Positions 9,527-15,599 of a stretch of 64,000 bases of DNA are shown here, one piece after another (within the stretch, counting starts at the first letter, position 1; every line of letters starts with the position of its first letter). The notes under the pieces were generated by a model that was given only the letters and a program-made list of their open reading frames with translations, was not told where the DNA came from and did no database searches. Source of the DNA: Rhodobacter sp. (GTDB lineage Bacteria > Pseudomonadota > Alphaproteobacteria > Rhodobacterales > Rhodobacteraceae); NCBI GenBank assembly GCA_027484145.1, contig JAIXUH010000007.1, positions 62,001 through 126,000 of the forward strand. The letters are read 5' to 3'. The position numbers and the translations under genes are program-made.

Positions 9527-9573
9527 TGCCCTCGGCTTATCCGAAAACCGGAACCCACTTTTCGGGCCTCGGG
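9527..9573. repeat. 47-bp direct repeat, copy 1, with internal inverted repeat
   Basis: Identical over 47 bp to 9580-9626. Inside each copy CCGAAAA and TTTTCGG are complementary arms around 11 bases. The start lies 24 bases upstream of the rpsD ATG, so the copy is in the rpsD leader transcript. Confidence 0.95.
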
Positions 9574-9579
9574 GTGCGA

Positions 9580-9626
9580 TGCCCTCGGCTTATCCGAAAA
9601 CCGGAACCCACTTTTCGGGCCTCGGG
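9580..9626. repeat. 47-bp direct repeat, copy 2
   Basis: Exact second copy, offset 53 bp from the first with six unrelated bases between. Bases flanking each copy differ, so the identity is exactly 47 bp. Cores of the type CCGAAAACCGG...CTTTTCGG occur as dispersed short repeats in Alphaproteobacteria, as far as I recall. Confidence 0.95.
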
Positions 9627-9703
9627 CTATGAAGGGCGTTGTCCTTTGGTCCGGGGACCTGACAGGCATCCCCTTGCGGGGGCCACCAACACCAATGAAA
9701 AGC

Positions 9704-9721
9704 CCCGGAATTTCTTCCGGG
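9704..9721 (-). other. Leader hairpin just after the rpsD start site
   Basis: On the minus strand CCCGGAA-GAAA-TTCCGGG is a perfect 7-bp stem with a GNRA-type loop, followed by GGCTTTTCATT. It begins about 8 bases after the predicted transcription start. It may protect the 5' end or act as an early attenuator; both are guesses. Confidence 0.55.
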
Positions 9722-9734
9722 ACCCGTGGGTCGG

Positions 9735-9762
9735 CTTATACAGGGGCAAAAGGCAGAGTCAA
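9735..9762 (-). promoter_or_regulatory. Sigma-70-type promoter for rpsD
   Basis: On the minus strand TTGACT (9762-9757) and TATAAG (9740-9735) are separated by 16 bases. Both boxes are close to the housekeeping consensus. The predicted start near 9728 gives a leader of about 225 bases. Confidence 0.7.
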
Positions 9763-9870
9763 CACCCAGCTGCGACGAACCAGCAGGAAGGACAAGGCAG
9801 CGATGTCCCTGCATGGGACAGCTTGCACTTCGTTTGATTTCAATAGGATAACCTGGCGAGATTCAGAGTT

Positions 9871-9932
9871 TGTAAAGGTTTGGCCGGCGCCAAGGCAAGC
9901 CTTTGCAGCCGCCCCTGCCCCGGCACCAAACC
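9871..9932 (-). terminator. Probable terminator of the Hint-domain gene
   Basis: Arms 9926-9932 and 9877-9883 (GGTTTGG/CCAAACC) pair, with further GCCGG/CCGGC pairing inside after a small bulge. On the minus strand the stem is followed by TTTACAAAC. It starts one base after the stop codon. Confidence 0.5.
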
Positions 9933-9933
9933 G

Positions 9934-11007
9934 TCAACTGGCCATTTCATATCGCAGGATCGCTGCCTCGGACGACGACAGGTTGCGCCGCGCGTAATCG
10001 CCATAGCTGACAGGGTTCAGCGCGACTTCGGGCAATATGCCCAACAGGGCCGCCCGCTGCGCCGGTTCGATCGTGTCGAGCGCGGTGTTGGAGGGGTGAA
10101 AGCTTTCCGTTTCCAGCCCGTTGGCCCAGACGATGTTATGGGCCCGCAGCAGGATGTGAATATAGGTCACCTCGCGCAGGTCGGTATCCACCGTGATGGT
10201 GGCATCGTTCAGCAGATCCTCGGCCTTGACCAGCACCTCGGAGGTGTTGAACAGCGCCTGCGCCGATGGCCCGCGCAAGACCATACGATGCTGGGGCGAC
10301 ACGATCAGGTCAGCATCGGGGCGGTCAATACCCAGTGCCCCCGCCCGAAAGCGGATGGGCCGCAGGTGCGGCATGGCATAAAGACGTGCGCCGGTCATGC
10401 GGCGGCTGCCTGTCCACAACACCTCTTGCGCGCCGTTGTCCTTGGTCTGGATATGGTCGCCCGGACGGATGTCTTCGATCAGTTGCGGGCCGTGCGGCGT
10501 GGTCACGCGGGTGCCCGGCGTAAAGCAGATCACACCGCCCGCCACCTTGGCCCCGGCCCCGGAATGGGTGCGGTCAATCGCGGTGCGCACGATCCACAGA
10601 TCGCGCCCGGCAGGGGGAACTTCGTCCACGAACATCAGTAGCCGCGCGCCGGTATCGGGCACGTTCAGCACGGTCACGGTCCAGCTCTGGTGGCCATCGG
10701 TGACGATAAAGCCCTGATCGGCCACATCATCATCGGTTTCGTCATGATCGGGGCGCACGCTGCGGCCCGTGGCCACGGCAGCACCGATCAGACGCCGCAC
10801 CGTGCGTGCCGCGCGCTTGCGAATTTCTGCAATCCCCTCGGCCCCTTCCAAGACCAACAACCCCTGAGGCGCATCCACCCTGACAGGCGTTCCCGTCCAG
10901 CGCCACGCGGCGCCAACGGCAACGGTATCAAGCGGCGCGGCAACAAGGCCGTCGATTTCGGTTTGGGACCAGGAGATGACAAACGTGCCCCGTGAGCCCG
11001 CCATCAT
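9934..11007 (-). CDS. Hint (Hedgehog/intein) domain-containing protein
   Basis: 357 aa. Residues 1-155 are a soluble region without a signal peptide or a motif I know. Residues about 160-300 form a Hint_2-type domain: it opens with Cys161 in VICFTPGTRV, the position of the nucleophile in inteins and hedgehog domains. It continues with LIEDIRPGDHIQTKDNG, VLWTGSRRM and the SPQHRMV histidine motif. Such domains cleave or rearrange the peptide bond before their first cysteine. In Rhodobacteraceae they are common at the C-terminus of secreted proteins. Here the domain is followed by about 60 further residues and there is no second extein signature. The biological substrate is unknown; the gene is monocistronic. 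Confidence 0.75.
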   Translation of the reverse strand: MMAGSRGTFVISWSQTEIDGLVAAPLDTVAVGAAWRWTGTPVRVDAPQGLLVLEGAEGIAEIRKRAARTVRRLIGAAVATGRSVRPDHDETDDDVADQGFIVTDGHQSWTVTVLNVPDTGARLLMFVDEVPPAGRDLWIVRTAIDRTHSGAGAKVAGGVICFTPGTRVTTPHGPQLIEDIRPGDHIQTKDNGAQEVLWTGSRRMTGARLYAMPHLRPIRFRAGALGIDRPDADLIVSPQHRMVLRGPSAQALFNTSEVLVKAEDLLNDATITVDTDLREVTYIHILLRAHNIVWANGLETESFHPSNTALDTIEPAQRAALLGILPEVALNPVSYGDYARRNLSSSEAAILRYEMAS

Positions 11008-11151
11008 GCCTGTAAGTCCTTAGTCTGCTCGTTCTTTTTTATTTGTGTGGGAACGATACCAAGACGGTGCGGACTTGGCTATATCCAAAAGGCAACACTC
11101 CTATCCGAATGGATGGGTGCTATGCCACAGTCTTGCCGCAAAAATGCCGCG

Positions 11152-12072
11152 TCAGAACCGGACGCGCAGGCTGAGCGCCCCGATGAACTGGCCATGTGGC
11201 TGTGCTTTGAATTCCTTGCCAAGCCACGTCACGCCATAAAACATGTCAACGCGTTCGCCGCGCCAGTCGATGCCCGCGCGCAGGCGAGTGCGATAATCGT
11301 TGGCCACGGCGGCCTCGCCCTTTGGCAGAAAGGCGCTGCTGAACACGCGCGTGACATCGGCGCCCATCACAAAGCTTAGGGCTGGTTTGGCCACCACATC
11401 TGCCACGCGATAGCGAAAGCCGGTGACAGGTTCGCGCACCAGCAGGGTGCCTTTTGCCATGCGGCCAATGACGATGTCGCCGCCGACGCGCACAAAGGTT
11501 TCGGCCCCAAGCTGGGTTTCGACAAAGGGACGCAGGGTGCCGTTGTCGCCCAGTGGCAAGGGGCGGCCAAATTCGGCCACAAGGGTGGGCAGGATGCAGT
11601 TTTCAAGCTGGTTTGCAGCCACACGCGGCAGCGGCAGGTCAAGGCCGCGATGAATCCACTCCTGGAAATCGGACAGGCCGGTTTGCGGGCCAAGCACCAC
11701 AAGGTCAGCCCCCAGCGCGGTTTCCCACCCGGCGCGGGCGGCATGGCTGTGCAGGCCAAAGGACAGCATCCCGGCATAGCGGCGGTCCCACGGCGGGCGG
11801 CGCGTCAGGTTGGAGGGTGAGATGATTTCCCCCCGTGCGCGCACCTCGATGATGTCACCCAAGGCGGCGGGCAGTTGCCCTGACCACGGTGATTTGCCGC
11901 GCACATAGCTGAGGGCATAGCTGCCGGTGCGCCAGCGGTCGGTCTGTTCGCCCAAGGCATCGTTGACGAACATGCGCCCCCAGCCAAGGGCGACGCGGTC
12001 TTGTGCCATGGCCGGATGACCCAGACCCAGCATCAGTGCCAGTGCCAGCACGAAAAAGACCAAAGCCCGCAT
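11152..12072 (-). CDS. LpxR-like lipid A deacylase family (DUF2219) outer-membrane protein
   Basis: 306 aa from the ATG at 12072. A clear signal peptide (residues 1-24, ending PAMAQ) precedes alternating polar/hydrophobic beta-barrel sequence, and the protein ends in an aromatic residue (SLRVRF), as outer-membrane barrels do. The segment VNDALGEQTDRWRTGSYALS resembles the N-D-x-x-x-x-T-D-R-x-Y-T core of LpxR, which removes the 3'-acyloxyacyl chain of lipid A. The aromatic Y-T pair is altered to W-R-T here, so catalytic activity is uncertain. It stands alone between the Hint gene and the GlxA-type regulator. Confidence 0.65.
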   Translation of the reverse strand: MRALVFFVLALALMLGLGHPAMAQDRVALGWGRMFVNDALGEQTDRWRTGSYALSYVRGKSPWSGQLPAALGDIIEVRARGEIISPSNLTRRPPWDRRYAGMLSFGLHSHAARAGWETALGADLVVLGPQTGLSDFQEWIHRGLDLPLPRVAANQLENCILPTLVAEFGRPLPLGDNGTLRPFVETQLGAETFVRVGGDIVIGRMAKGTLLVREPVTGFRYRVADVVAKPALSFVMGADVTRVFSSAFLPKGEAAVANDYRTRLRAGIDWRGERVDMFYGVTWLGKEFKAQPHGQFIGALSLRVRF

Positions 12073-12181
12073 CTGCCCTGCCCGCCCGTTGTTGTTTTGC
12101 CGCAAAGATTAGCCCAACTGCCGCCACGGGGCCAGAAAGCCGCGTGAACACAAGGACAAGCGCGGCAGGAAAGGCACAGCC

Positions 12182-13192
12182 CTATTTGCCGAAATGCGAA
12201 AAGCGATAGGGCGACACGTCATATTTGGCGCGAAAGGATTTCGAGAAATGCGAGGTGCTGGCATATCCGCAGGCAATAGCCACTTCGGTCACGCTCATGT
12301 CGGTTTCGGCCAGAAGCGCGCGGCCCCGTTGCAGGCGCAGATCGTTCATATAGCGCACGGGCGTGACGCCCAGATAGCGGTTGAACAGGCGTTCGATCTG
12401 ACGGCGCGACAGTTTCAGCTTGGCCGCGCAGGCATCAAGGTCGAACGGCTCTTCGATCCGTGCCTCCAGAAAGGCGACGGCCTCGATCAGCTTTTCGTGG
12501 CGCGTGCCAAGGCGGGCTGCGAGCGAGGTCATCTGCTCATCGCTTTCGGTGCGGCGCTGGGTCAGAAGGCACATGTTCATGACCTCTTGGCTGAGCGTCA
12601 TGCCAAAACGGTCGTGGATGATCTTGAGCATCAGGTCCGCCGCCGCGACGCCGCCCGCGCAGGTCACGATGCGGTCGTCGATGCAGAACACCTGCCGCGC
12701 GGCCACCAGATCGGGGAAGGTTTCGGTAAAGCCCGCGATATTCTCCCAGTGCAGGGTAAAGCGGCGGTCCTTGAGGATGCCGGCCTTTGCCAGCGCATAG
12801 GCGCCCGTGCACAGCCCCCCCACCGTGCGCCCGCGCCGCCACAGGCTGCGCAGCCAGTCGCCCAGCGCAGCGGTGACCTGATCCTCCGGCTCGACCCCCG
12901 AACAGACCAGCACCACCCCGTCGGGCTGACTAGCGGCAAAGGGGCCGTCCACCATGATCGGCACGCCGTTGGAACAGGCGACCGGCTGGCCGTCGCCCGA
13001 CAGGGTCTGCCAGCGGAACAGGGGCTGGCCGGTCAGTTGGTTGGCGATGCGCAGGGGTTCGATGGCCGAGGAAAACGCCAGCATGGTGAACTTCGGCAGC
13101 AGGACAAAGGTCACCTGCACCGGCGCGGCGTTGGCGGGGATCTGCACATGCGCCACGCCTTTGGCCACAAAGCGCGCGGAATCGTCGGTCAT
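12182..13192 (-). CDS. GlxA family transcriptional regulator (DJ-1/PfpI plus AraC)
   Basis: 336 aa. Residues about 20-190 are a DJ-1/PfpI-like domain with GLCTGAYALAKAG, where the cysteine sits at the nucleophile-elbow position. Residues about 225-336 are an AraC-type double helix-turn-helix: KLSRRQIERLFNRYLG, RALLAETDMSVTEVAIACGY and STSHFSKSFRAKY. Relatives regulate catabolism of small nitrogen or methylated compounds. It is divergent from the formate dehydrogenase operon with a 164-bp shared control region that holds a large inverted repeat, so it may regulate fds. The regulator usually expected there is LysR-type, so the link is a hypothesis. Confidence 0.88.
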   Translation of the reverse strand: MTDDSARFVAKGVAHVQIPANAAPVQVTFVLLPKFTMLAFSSAIEPLRIANQLTGQPLFRWQTLSGDGQPVACSNGVPIMVDGPFAASQPDGVVLVCSGVEPEDQVTAALGDWLRSLWRRGRTVGGLCTGAYALAKAGILKDRRFTLHWENIAGFTETFPDLVAARQVFCIDDRIVTCAGGVAAADLMLKIIHDRFGMTLSQEVMNMCLLTQRRTESDEQMTSLAARLGTRHEKLIEAVAFLEARIEEPFDLDACAAKLKLSRRQIERLFNRYLGVTPVRYMNDLRLQRGRALLAETDMSVTEVAIACGYASTSHFSKSFRAKYDVSPYRFSHFGK

Positions 13193-13302
13193 CGCGGTCT
13201 TTCTCTTGGGGGTTGCCTGATGCCACGGTCTGCCCGGTTATGCCATATCTGCGGATAGAGGGCGCGGGGAAAAAGTGGTTGGCGGCGGTTCGATATGACT
13301 AG

Positions 13303-13343
13303 CCTATCAATCAACGGAACTTCACTATTGATTGACCTATCAA
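13303..13343. promoter_or_regulatory. Operator-like inverted and direct repeats upstream of fdsG
   Basis: TCAATCAA (13307-13314) and TTGATTGA (13328-13335) are perfect inverted arms whose centres are 21 bp apart, two helical turns. CCTATCAA also recurs directly at 13303-13310 and 13336-13343. The element ends 13 bases before the fdsG start, so a bound dimer would cover the promoter or the translation start. Confidence 0.6.
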
Positions 13344-13356
13344 CTTCGGGCAGGTG

Positions 13357-13860
13357 ATGAGGCAATTGCCAGCGCCGGAGCCAGCCTTGATGCCGCAGAC
13401 CCACCAGATTGCCGACCAGACGGCGCAGATCGTTGCCGATCACATGGCGCTGGAGGGGCCGCTGTTGCCGATCCTGCATGCGGTGCAGGCGGCGTTCGGC
13501 CATGTGCCGCAGGCGGCTTTGCCGGTGATTGCCGATGGGCTGAACCTGACGAAGGCCGAAGTGCATGGCGTGATGTCGTTCTATCATGATTTCCGCGAAC
13601 ATCCCGCAGGCCAGCATGTCATCAAGCTGTGCCGCGCCGAGGCCTGTCAGGCCATGGGCGCGGATCGGTTGGCCGAGCATGTCAAGCAGGCCCTTGGCGT
13701 TGATTTCCATGGCACCACGGCAGATGGCAAGGTCACGCTGGAGCCGATTTTCTGCCTTGGCCTGTGCGCCTGCGCCCCCGCCGCGCTGGTTGATGGCAAG
13801 GTGATCGGACGGCTGGATGCGGACCGGATTGACGCGGTCATTCAGGAGTGCCGGGCATGA
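13357..13860 (+). CDS. fdsG: NAD-dependent formate dehydrogenase, gamma subunit
   Basis: 167 aa from the ATG at 13357 (a GTG lies directly before it). It is a NuoE-like thioredoxin-fold protein. Cys92, Cys97, Cys133 and Cys137 (CRAEAC and CLGLC) match the [2Fe-2S] ligands of the family, and the helix GVMSFYHDF is conserved. In the Rhodobacter capsulatus enzyme FdsG passes electrons between the flavin subunit and the iron-sulfur chain. It is the first gene of the operon; its stop overlaps the fdsB start (ATGA). Confidence 0.93.
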   Translation: MRQLPAPEPALMPQTHQIADQTAQIVADHMALEGPLLPILHAVQAAFGHVPQAALPVIADGLNLTKAEVHGVMSFYHDFREHPAGQHVIKLCRAEACQAMGADRLAEHVKQALGVDFHGTTADGKVTLEPIFCLGLCACAPAALVDGKVIGRLDADRIDAVIQECRA

Positions 13861-15389
13861 AGGTTTACGTCCCCCGCGACGCCGCCGCCCGTGCCCTTGG
13901 GGCCGACGACGTGGCCGCACGGATCGAGGCCGAAGCCATAGCGCGCGGCCTTGACGTGACCATCATCCGCAATGGCAGCCGTGGCATGGTCTGGCTGGAA
14001 CCGCTGGTCGAGGTGGAGCGAGATGGCATTCGCCATGCCTTTGGCCCTGCCCTGCCGTCGGATGCCTCCGCCATTCTGGATGGGACATCGGCCAAAGCGC
14101 TTGGCCCGACGGATGATCTGCCGTGGATGAAGCGGCAGACCCGCCTGACATTCGCCCGCGTGGGTGTGATCGATCCGCTGTCGCTGGCCGATTACAAGGC
14201 CAAGGGCGGGCTTAAGGGGCTGGAACGGGTGCTGGGCATGACCCCGGCCGCCGTTGTGCAGGAAGTGACCGAGTCCGGCCTGCGGGGCCGGGGTGGTGCG
14301 GGTTTTCCGACCGGCATCAAGTGGAACACCGTGGCAGGGGCCAAGGCGGACCGCAAATACATTGTCTGCAATGCCGATGAGGGTGACAGCGGCACCTTTG
14401 CCGACCGCATGCTGATGGAAGGCGACCCCTTCACCCTGATCGAAGGCATGATCATCGCGGGCCTTGCTACCGGGGCGACCAAGGGCTTTGTCTATATCCG
14501 GTCGGAATACCCCGATGCGATATCGGTGATGCAGCAGGCTGTCCGGATGGCCGAGGCCGAAGGCGTGCTGGGCGCGCCATTGGCCGAGTCCGGCCCCCAT
14601 GCCGGCTTTGTCTTTGACCTTGAAATTCGCGTCGGTGCCGGGGCCTATGTCTGTGGCGAAGAGACCAGCCTGTTGAACAGCCTTGAGGGCAAGCGCGGCG
14701 TTGTGCGCGCCAAGCCGCCGTTGCCCGCGCTGGAGGGCTTCATGGGCAAGCCGACGGTGGTGAACAACGTCATCAGCCTTGCCACCGTTCCTGTCATTTT
14801 CGAACTTGGGGCGGCGTTTTACAAGAACTTCGGTCTGGGCCGTTCGCGGGGGACGATCCCGCTGCAAATTGCCGGAAACGTGAAATTCGGCGGGCTGTTT
14901 GAATGTGCCTTTGGCGTGTCTTTGGGTGAAATCGTCAATGACATCGGGGGCGGCACAGCAACGGGTCGCCCGGTCAAGGCGGTGCAGGTGGGTGGCCCCT
15001 TGGGTGCCTATTTCCCACAAGACCTGTTCGACACGCCCTTTGGTTATGAAGAGTTCGGCGCGAAAGAGGGCCTGATCGGCCACGCGGGTGTGACCGTGTT
15101 TGACGACAGCGCCGACATGCTGAAGCAGGCACGTTTTGCCATGGAGTTCTGCGCGATTGAATCCTGCGGCAAGTGCACGCCCTGCCGGATTGGCGCAGTA
15201 CGTGGCACCGAGACCATCGACCGGATTGCGCGTGGCGATGCGGCTGCCATCCCGCTTTTGACGGACCTTTGCAACACCATGAAGTCCGGCTCGCTGTGCG
15301 CGCTGGGGGGCTTTACGCCCTATCCGGTGATGTCGGCGCTGACGCATTTCCCCGACGACTTCCAGCCCATGAAGGAAGCCGCCGAATGA
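13857..15389 (+). CDS. fdsB: NAD-dependent formate dehydrogenase, beta (flavin) subunit
   Basis: 510 aa from the ATG at 13857, with CAGGAG upstream. Residues about 1-110 are a thioredoxin-like extension without cluster cysteines. The NuoF-like body follows, with GRGGAGFPTGIKW for NADH/FMN binding, CNADEGDSGTF, and ESCGKCTPCRIG plus a later cysteine for a [4Fe-4S] cluster. It carries FMN and reduces NAD+ with electrons from formate. The gene overlaps fdsG at its start and the DUF4287 gene at its stop (ATGA), so translation is probably coupled across all three. Confidence 0.95.
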   Translation: MKVYVPRDAAARALGADDVAARIEAEAIARGLDVTIIRNGSRGMVWLEPLVEVERDGIRHAFGPALPSDASAILDGTSAKALGPTDDLPWMKRQTRLTFARVGVIDPLSLADYKAKGGLKGLERVLGMTPAAVVQEVTESGLRGRGGAGFPTGIKWNTVAGAKADRKYIVCNADEGDSGTFADRMLMEGDPFTLIEGMIIAGLATGATKGFVYIRSEYPDAISVMQQAVRMAEAEGVLGAPLAESGPHAGFVFDLEIRVGAGAYVCGEETSLLNSLEGKRGVVRAKPPLPALEGFMGKPTVVNNVISLATVPVIFELGAAFYKNFGLGRSRGTIPLQIAGNVKFGGLFECAFGVSLGEIVNDIGGGTATGRPVKAVQVGGPLGAYFPQDLFDTPFGYEEFGAKEGLIGHAGVTVFDDSADMLKQARFAMEFCAIESCGKCTPCRIGAVRGTETIDRIARGDAAAIPLLTDLCNTMKSGSLCALGGFTPYPVMSALTHFPDDFQPMKEAAE

Positions 15390-15598
15390 GCGAAAAGGTT
15401 CAGGGGCCAGCCTCTTACTTTCCGTCGATCGAAAAGAAGTATGGCCAGCCGATGCAGCACTGGTTTGACCAGATCGCGCCGCTGCTGGATCACCCGCATA
15501 TGCAGATCGTTGCCTTCCTGAAGGACAATCACGCAATGGGCCACGGCCATGCCAATGCCATCGTCGCCCACCAACTCGCCAGGAATAAGGGTGCTTGA
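15386..15598 (+). CDS. DUF4287 domain-containing small protein within the fds operon
   Basis: 70 aa. The start codon overlaps the fdsB stop (ATGA) and the stop lies one base before the fdsA start, so it is fully embedded in the operon. The sequence carries the DUF4287 pattern: SYFPSIEKKYG near residue 10, a central tryptophan (HWFDQIAPLL), and the C-terminal signature MGHGHANAIVAHQLA. The family has no known function; the histidine-rich MGHGHAN could bind a metal or a nucleic-acid or protein partner. In the R. capsulatus operon as I remember it, fdsA follows fdsB directly. A role in cofactor or assembly chemistry of formate dehydrogenase is a testable guess. Confidence 0.85.
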   Translation: MSEKVQGPASYFPSIEKKYGQPMQHWFDQIAPLLDHPHMQIVAFLKDNHAMGHGHANAIVAHQLARNKGA

Positions 15599-15599
15599 G

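Larger units (their letters stand above)
9504..9933. other. 430-bp intergenic region upstream of rpsD
   Basis: This is the only gap over 300 bp in the window. Going from rpsD outward it holds two identical 47-bp repeats, a GC-rich stretch, a hairpin, a good promoter for rpsD, and finally the terminator of the Hint-domain gene. I find no tRNA, no plausible protein-coding frame and no mobile-element remnant in it. Confidence 0.7.

Noticed and set aside
9527-9626. CRISPR array
   Set aside because: Only two repeats with a six-base gap, no spacer-sized intervals and no cas genes.
9721-9933. tRNA or other stable RNA gene in the rpsD intergenic region
   Set aside because: No cloverleaf, TTC arm or known small-RNA consensus could be found; the visible stems fit a terminator and a leader hairpin.
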